A DNA stretch of 64,000 bases from Erigeron canadensis. Taxonomy: Eukaryota; Streptophyta; Magnoliopsida; Asterales; Asteraceae. The stretch is from assembly GCF_010389155.1 (NCBI RefSeq), contig NC_057766.1, positions 33,613,516 through 33,677,515 on the forward strand, given 5' to 3'. Below are positions 58,311-64,000 of the stretch, in pieces. Within the stretch, counting starts at the first letter, position 1. Each line of letters opens with the position of its first letter. Under the pieces are notes generated by a model. It made no database searches. It was not told where the DNA came from and saw only the letters and a program-made list of their open reading frames with translations. The position numbers were made by a program, and so were the translations under genes.

Positions 58311-58339
58311 CTAGATTTAGATCCCGCGTAGAACGCGGG
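58311..58339 (-). mobile_element. Helitron 3' terminus with a perfect hairpin
   Basis: On the minus strand CCCGCGT-TCT-ACGCGGG forms a perfect 7-base stem with a 3-base loop, followed by ATCTAAATCTAG and T. This is the cleanest Helitron end in the window. Its body would extend rightwards and contain the gene fragments at 58808-59160. Confidence 0.65.
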
Positions 58340-58807
58340 CCTATTAAATAAATTTGAATTTAATAAATCGGATAAGATGAAATAGTTACATTTGAGTAAA
58401 ATATATTTGCTTTTGTAAATGTTTGTTCGGATGAAAATGTGCGAGTTAAATACTAAAAATAATATGTACAAATTAGTCACTCATTTTCAAAATGTCTTTT
58501 GCCACATCCATCATGTCCATGTACTACAAAATAATCCAGTGATCAGAACTTGAGCTTGAAAAGACAATAGCTAAGAGCCTAAGATCTCAGTTTCATCTTC
58601 ATACCAGCAACAACATACTCCAAGTTGTATGAGTAACCAATAAATAATTATTTTGAAAACAATATATGAATAACCTTTATAAACACCAATATCAAAACAG
58701 TATATAGATATATGTAGCGGTAGAATAGAAAGTAATCCATTGTCTACATTTTCAACTATATTAATTAGCTTTCAAAATGACAATCAAGTAATCTGCTATT
58801 ACAAAAT

Positions 58808-59160
58808 GACTTAATGCTTGGCCCTGTTGAAGTGAAACGGATCTGCTAACCAAACCATTCCACCATCACTGTGCATCACACTATATCCAAGCTCTAGTAT
58901 TTGAAGTAAATGACTTGGTCATGTTGAAGTGAAGTTGAAGAATACCAGTAGATGGAACCTCAGGCACCGAATAATATGTCAAAAAACTCATTTCCTTATT
59001 TTAGCTATAAACTTCATCTACACAAACGTGTTCTCCAGCCTTTTCTTTTCTTTGCTGGCACACCTGCACATAAAACGGCCGGCCCAATTCTATGGAATTC
59101 GCCATCTTCGGCATCTTCATTCACTACGACACTGATATGATCAAACAGCCCGGTATACAA
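58808..59160 (-). pseudogene. Gene fragments, one resembling a GT77-type glycosyltransferase
   Basis: Minus-strand stretch 58910-58808 reads LLQILELGYSVMHSDGGMVW then LADPFHFNRAKH and a stop. This resembles the nucleotide-sugar-binding core of plant GT77 enzymes (RGXT/RRA type, LELGYxVMYNDVDMVWLxDPF from memory), but the Asp-x-Asp motif reads Asp-Gly-Gly, which would abolish metal binding. Further upstream, at about 59160-59020, another frame reads YTGLFDHISVVVNEDAEDGE and PAVLCAGVPAKKRKGWR with a stop soon after. I do not recognise that part. The two pieces are in different frames. Their position next to a Helitron end suggests captured exons. Confidence 0.45.
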
Positions 59161-59169
59161 TATAGTTCT

Positions 59170-60165
59170 CTACATACACATCCTCATTTTTAGTCGTGTA
59201 TCCTAAAACTTATAGATTTCCAAGCCGAGTCCGTTCGAAGTTGACACATATATAATACTTAATTTTAGAGACTTTAATTTACTCCTATTTCACAAAATGC
59301 ATCTTCGTTTTTTGTTAACTCATTACTATGAATAGCAATAAAGCTTCAGGTAATAAGTCAAATAACCCAAAGTTTCCGAGTAAAACGCCCATTGTAGGTT
59401 CCCGACATTGAAAAAGTTAACTTTCCATGAAAATACATACCTTGGTTATAACTTATAGGTTCTCAACCCATACTTGAAACGGTAGATTCAAACCATTACC
59501 CAAACCTCCAAACCTACTGCATTTTAACCTCTGCCAATAATCACTAAGTTCATTAACATAAAGAAGTACATGATCACCTAGACCTTAAAAGGAAACTCTA
59601 ATATCTCAACACCATCTGTAGCATAAAAACTAAGTGTTATAAGAATAAGATGTTGTAACTAAACCATAATTCTGAAAAGTTAAATAACTATAAAACGACT
59701 CGCAAAGTATGTAGTTTATAAAATAAAGGTTTAGTGAAAAGGCTCTTATCTTAGTTCACCGGCAGTATTTTATAGTTTAGTGTGGATATCAGCCATGCTT
59801 TTCCTTCTGGTCGAGCTCAAAATAGCCATCAAACACCAGTCTTTCAACCCCTTTTGGTGGAGCTCAAAACAGCCATCCAACACCACTCTTCCAGTACTCA
59901 AACTCAAAGTAAAACGTCAGCTCACCCTCTTCCCCCATTCTGTTCGAGCAGCAGCTAAAACATGTCTGAAACAACCACTCGCGTTTTCCATTTGCAGTAA
60001 TTAATCATTTACATTTTCATTAGACTCGTGTACAACAGCACTTACATCAAATAAGGCTCAAACATAATCATAGCCAATTTTCACACCACAATCAAGAAGG
60101 CTCAGACATGCTTAAATAAGATTAACAATTCAGCATGGCTGCATTAAAGAAGCTTAGCATGTAAC
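59170..60165. other. Non-coding DNA, possibly the body of the Helitron
   Basis: No gene supported. On the minus strand at about 59990-59930, MENASGCFRHVLAAARTEWG is followed by a GTGAGC donor-like sequence, which might be a third captured exon. Evidence is thin. Confidence 0.3.
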
Positions 60166-60879
60166 TGTTAGAACACCATTCAATAAAAGAACATTTTATT
60201 GATAATCAAATTCGAATTAAAACAAGATATAACAAGTAAATTAACTATTAACTAATCAATACAAGAAAGAAAATAGAACAGAAACATAAAACAGAAAAGA
60301 AGAAGGCAAAACGGGCTAAGGGTTCTGTTAAACATAGGGCCCTTAAAACTGATTTCGGGCTACCCAAGTAAACCCGTCAGTTTCCCAGGGTACAACAGCC
60401 AAAGCAGTATGTACTGCCGGAGTTAACCAACAACCCGGAATTTACCTTCAAGAACAGCTTGAAGAGAAGTGAAAGAGAAGAGTTGATGATCCAGATTTAT
60501 GAAGTGTTAGTGTTATATTTTTGTTGTTAATCTGGTTCATATATATCAGATTTTCTTTAAGTGGAAGACACATGTTAACTTTAGAAAGTTAACAACACTA
60601 AGAGCAAAGTGCGCCACTAAAACGCCATATTATGCCTCATCGCCCCCCGTCTCGGGCTCGGGCACGGGCGCGGCGGGTGCTTCGCACCCTCCTAGCCCAC
60701 TTGGGGTGTAGTCCCTTATAAGGAATTATAATTCCTCCAACACTCCTCCTTATAAACACACTTAATGTTTATTCTTCTACCAATGTGGGACAAACTCACA
60801 TTAGTTAATTACTCTTTCAACTCCTTTTAACATATTTATTAACTTGGATATTCTATGTTATTACATAAAATTTCCAACA
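60166..60879 (-). mobile_element. 3' LTR of a copia-type retrotransposon, 714 bases
   Basis: On the minus strand it begins TGTTGGAAATTTTATG directly after the polypurine tract ATGTGGGGGAT (60880-60890) and ends GGTGTTCTAACA. Part of the LTR near 60640-60720 is unusually GC-rich (GGGCACGGGCGCGGCGGG). The internal DNA to the right is not recognisable as coding, so the element is truncated. Confidence 0.7.
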
Positions 60880-60890
60880 ATCCCCCACAT

Positions 60891-61902
60891 TAATAGATAT
60901 GGTTATTAAAGATAAATTCCGACAGTCAAGTATTGCAGGATAAGTAGGTGTTACCCTTTGAACTTTCCTTTGTGAGTGCACTTAGTCTCCTAGCAGTTAG
61001 TAGAACTTGATGTCTTTGAACTAACTCCTTTTTACGTAGACGTTATTGCACATCACACAATACTTTCCCTAGTCTGTTTAACCCCTCACTTTCGTGTCCG
61101 TTATGGTCATGGAACACTATCCTGGTTCTGCGAGAGCTCTAGGAATTGCACCCCCACAATTCCATTCGAAGCGATCACACTTCTCTCTAACATAGGTGAT
61201 TGCTCACAATCATTAAAGTATGAATCTTAACTAAATATGAATAAAAGTAAAAATCTTAATGAAATGCAAATAAAAGTAAAGACACCAGAATTTTGTTGAC
61301 GAGGAAAAACCCTTGATCCAGTTAAGTGATCTTAGGTAAAAAAAACCCCGGGAGGATTCAATCGACCCTTCCTATGTTCTTTTATTATTTTCGTTGATTA
61401 AAGTACAATGGATGTGTGAGTGATTTGATTGAAGTGATGAAAGTAAAGCAGTGAATAAGTGTGTGTGATTACAAGTGTGAATACTGAATGCTAAGTGTCT
61501 ATACTTTGATCAATCGCTCGCTATTTATAATGTTAACATCTAACTAACTATCCGAAATATCTTGGATCTTCCGCGTCTTGTTTATTCAACGTGTTGAAGT
61601 GGGAAAATGAACGTTGAGTCTCTTTTGACACGTTGATTCTTCTAATCTGTTCCGATATTGATGGGATTGCATATTGATTCCTTCATGAAATCCGTTGTAC
61701 ATATATTTCGACCGTTAGTCATTTCCTGAATATCTTGTATCTTGATTATAGAATCCAGGATCCTGCAAAACAAAAAAATATTATCGTGTACAACAGAAAT
61801 TTATGTTAGGAATATCTCTGTTCAAGATCATAGTTATAGAAAATCTGACCCCAAACAGTTACCTAACTTCATCAATGTCCCAAAGTCATCTGCTGTGCCC
61901 AA
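60891..61902. other. Degraded retrotransposon-like DNA
   Basis: No coding region supported. A minus-strand TATA-like ATTATAAATAGCG near 61527-61540, followed downstream by GGTTTTTCCTCGTCAAC, looks like an LTR promoter, but I could not find LTR ends. Confidence 0.3.
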
Positions 61903-62428
61903 CTAGTACAAACCCCTTACAAGATTCCCTGTTTTTTCCTCAATTTTGGTTCTAAAAGTTTCTAAAGACATTCTACCTATATTACAACCAATAGTCGTAC
62001 CACCACCATAACGAAGTGGCAAGAACAGTAAGGCACCATCATGGTGTACAATCACCTTATACCCAACAACATTCGTTCTACATTTACAAAAAACACAATA
62101 AAAACTAATTAGGGTTTTACAATTAAAAAGATTAGGGTTTCCCAATTTTTAATTCAAAATATTAGGCTTTTCTATTTTTTAATTCAAAAAATTAGGGTTT
62201 CCCAATTTTAAATTAAAAAAGAATAAGGGTTTCGGGATTTTAAATTAAGTAAATCTAGGGTTTCCCCCTTTTTAAATTATTTCAAGAATTAAAAATTATT
62301 CATCATCTTCTACGACTAAATAACTCAGATTTATTAGTTTAAAAATTCAGAAATAAAAAATAGTTTATACATTTTGAATCAAAAATAAAGACAATTGCTT
62401 GTTCAGAGAATCAAAAATATTACCTCAT
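61903..62428 (-). pseudogene. Relic of a plant gene or Mutator-type transposase N-terminus, with readable splice sites
   Basis: A minus-strand TATA (GATATATATAA, 62580-62570), a leader, an ATG-AG mini-exon (62428-62424) ending at GTAATA, and an acceptor GTAAATGTAG (62078) join in frame to give 59 residues: MRTNVVGYKVIVHHDGALLF, then LPLRYGGGTTIGCNIGRMSLETFRTKIEEKTGNL in the remaining frame, then a stop. Past the stop, another frame continues ADDFGTLMKL before a GTAACTG donor, so a frameshift probably broke the gene. The H-x-G...Y-x-GG...MS-x-E-x-F-x-x-K pattern recalls the PB1-like N-terminal region of plant MuDR-type transposases. That is a suggestion only. It lies just left of a gypsy-type LTR. 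Confidence 0.4.
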
Positions 62429-62765
62429 TTTGAATAAAGGAAGTTTCTCAGATCATCGAATGGAGCGGAATTCGTTTCTCAGATCATCGAATGGATCAGA
62501 TTTATGTGTGTGTGTATAAGTGTGTGTGAAAGACTGTGTGTGTTGGTAGTTGGAAATGAGATAAATTCGTTATATATATCCACGTGTATCGGTAAATTAA
62601 AGAGTGGTAACCGGGTAACTTTTAACCCGGTCATTTTTGCATGGAATATAACTTTCTAGCAGGTTTCCGCCATAGAATAAAGAAAATCGTTAGTTCGTGC
62701 ACACTATAACTTTTCAGTCATAGTTTATTGCATTCCGTAGCACTAAACCCTTAATTAATTAAGAT

Positions 62766-64000
62766 GTGTAAGAACCCAAACCTTTTAATAGAAATCGATT
62801 AATTTTTTTTTATATAGCACCCACTGCGGCGCAGTGAGGCGAAACACCTCCACTGCGGAGCAGTGGAAAACTTCGGCAAATAATGGACAAAAGCTCACTG
62901 CGGCGCAGTGAGGCAAAACACACCAACTGCGGCGCAGTGAAAACGGATCAAACTGACTAAATACCCACTGCGGCGCAGTGAGCAGGGAATGACCCCCACT
63001 GCGGCGCAGTGGGACGACCTGCAGAAAAACCCCTTTCTTTTAAAATCAACTTTCCCGTACCATAACACAAATGGTTTCAACTAAAAACGCCAATTTCCTT
63101 CACAACCTTTTCTGGGCTAAACCAAACCTGCTTATGACATATAAAACACCATTTCAAAAGATTTGACATCTATACAAGCTTTACAAACACATTGTTCAAC
63201 AAATGGGTCGGATGCCCAACTTGGATAATTCATCAAATCTTTCAAGACTTACATTACCCATTTAAATACAATTTTCCAGAATTTCCAAAACAAGTTAACG
63301 AAAAAGGGATTTGTATCAAGAGCCAATAAGTACTAAAGGGATCATCTACCCAAATTATCCAAAATGCCAACCTTCCAAAAGACTAGAGCTTCCAATTCTA
63401 ACTTCACTTGATCGCTTCTTTACCCTTGCTACTACCAACTCCTATAAACAGAGTTAAACAACTAAAACATAAGCAACACTTAGTGAATGCATACACATAT
63501 AATCATAATCATGTCATTTCAACTTTGTGCATCAAGCACCATATAAGCCTAGCAAGCTAGCCTTTTCACACAATTCAAACAACATACATTCATTTTCAAC
63601 ATGGCCATGGACAATTTGGCTAGTAGGAATTTACCTACCTACTAGCTCTTACAAACAAATTGACTAGTAGGAAGTTACCCACCTACTAGTTCTAACAAAC
63701 AACTATCAAATGGGTCATAGGAATTTACCCACTGATGACCTCTAATAACAAGAACATGATTATATGCATATACACTCACCTCAAACTTGGCTAGTTGACA
63801 CAACAAGGCTACAAGATCAACAATTTATTCTTCAACACCTATACAAGAATAATCACATATCATCTATGAGTTCCATGACTCAACTACTTACAAACATCTA
63901 GTTGCATTCAACAACTCTAAGATTATGGTGTTTGGCTACTAAACTCTTTTCCAACAAACTCCAAATTTTCATGATAGAACTTTATTTCATGACTTCTAGC
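62766..64000 (-). mobile_element. Partial gypsy-type LTR running off the right edge
   Basis: Read on the minus strand it ends GGTTTGGGTTCTTACA at 62766, the expected partner of a TGTAAGAA start that would lie beyond 64000. Inside are tandem units near 63617-63745 (ACTAGTAGGAA(G/T)TTACC(T/C)ACC and relatives) and an ACTAAGTG...TTTATAGGAGTTGG stretch at about 63500-63440 that is typical of Tekay-like LTRs. It also holds six palindromes at 62822-63011. Whether it is solo or part of a full element cannot be seen. Confidence 0.6.
62822..63011. repeat. Six copies of the palindrome CACTGCGGCGCAGTG inside the LTR
   Basis: Copies start at 62822, 62851, 62896, 62925, 62966 and 62997. Four are perfect; the one at 62851 reads CACTGCGGAGCAGTG and the one at 62925 starts with A instead of C. 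Each has 7-base arms round one central base. Spacing alternates between about 29-31 and 41-45 bases. Confidence 0.92.

Overview
This is nuclear DNA of a flowering plant. Genes are sparse, introns are GT-AG and AT-rich, intergenic DNA is very AT-rich, and LTR retrotransposons, SINEs, MITEs and Helitrons are nested in each other. The gene set (UGT90A-type glycosyltransferases, ATL RING-H2 protein, mitochondrial ALDH2, DIR1-like lipid-transfer protein, plant formate dehydrogenase) points to a eudicot. An Asteraceae genome would fit the repeat content, but that is a guess, not something the sequence proves.

Genes, left to right. A C-terminal coding tail (3-173, +) runs off the left edge. A one-exon ATL-type E3 ligase lies at 1809-2924 (-). 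An 11-exon mitochondrial aldehyde dehydrogenase lies at 17128-20901 (+), tail-to-tail with a one-exon UGT90A-like glycosyltransferase (21476-22909, -). A two-exon DIR1-like lipid-transfer protein is at 34422-34941 (-). A second UGT90A-like gene is at 42879-44303 (+). A five-exon ARM/HEAT-repeat protein (48359-49759, -) is followed by a six-exon formate dehydrogenase (51725-54064, -). From about 54.2 kb to the right edge I see only mobile elements and broken gene fragments. Exons were spliced by eye from splice signals, reading frame and family knowledge.

Mobile DNA fills most of the rest. There are three solo LTRs with perfect 5-bp target duplications (4417-6764, 10165-11083, 31789-32737), three further LTRs or LTR parts (28422-29169, 35309-35991, 60166-60879) and a partial gypsy-type LTR at the right edge (62766-64000). 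There are a CACTA terminus, a PIF/Harbinger-type element, a Mutator-type element with a 9-bp duplication and an array of GC-rich palindromes, two Stowaway elements, a four-copy MITE family, three large foldback structures, two tRNA-derived SINE families, several Helitron-type termini, a LINE fragment and a copia RNase H fragment.

How the parts relate. The genes do not look like one pathway. ALDH2 and formate dehydrogenase are both mitochondrial NAD-dependent enzymes and the two glycosyltransferases are paralogues, but 20-30 kb of transposon debris separates them. The most distinctive structures are the Mutator-type element with its palindrome array (44497-45891), a retrotransposon LTR carrying a different palindrome array (62822-63011), and the nested insertions at 3.6-7.5 kb and 10.1-11.2 kb.
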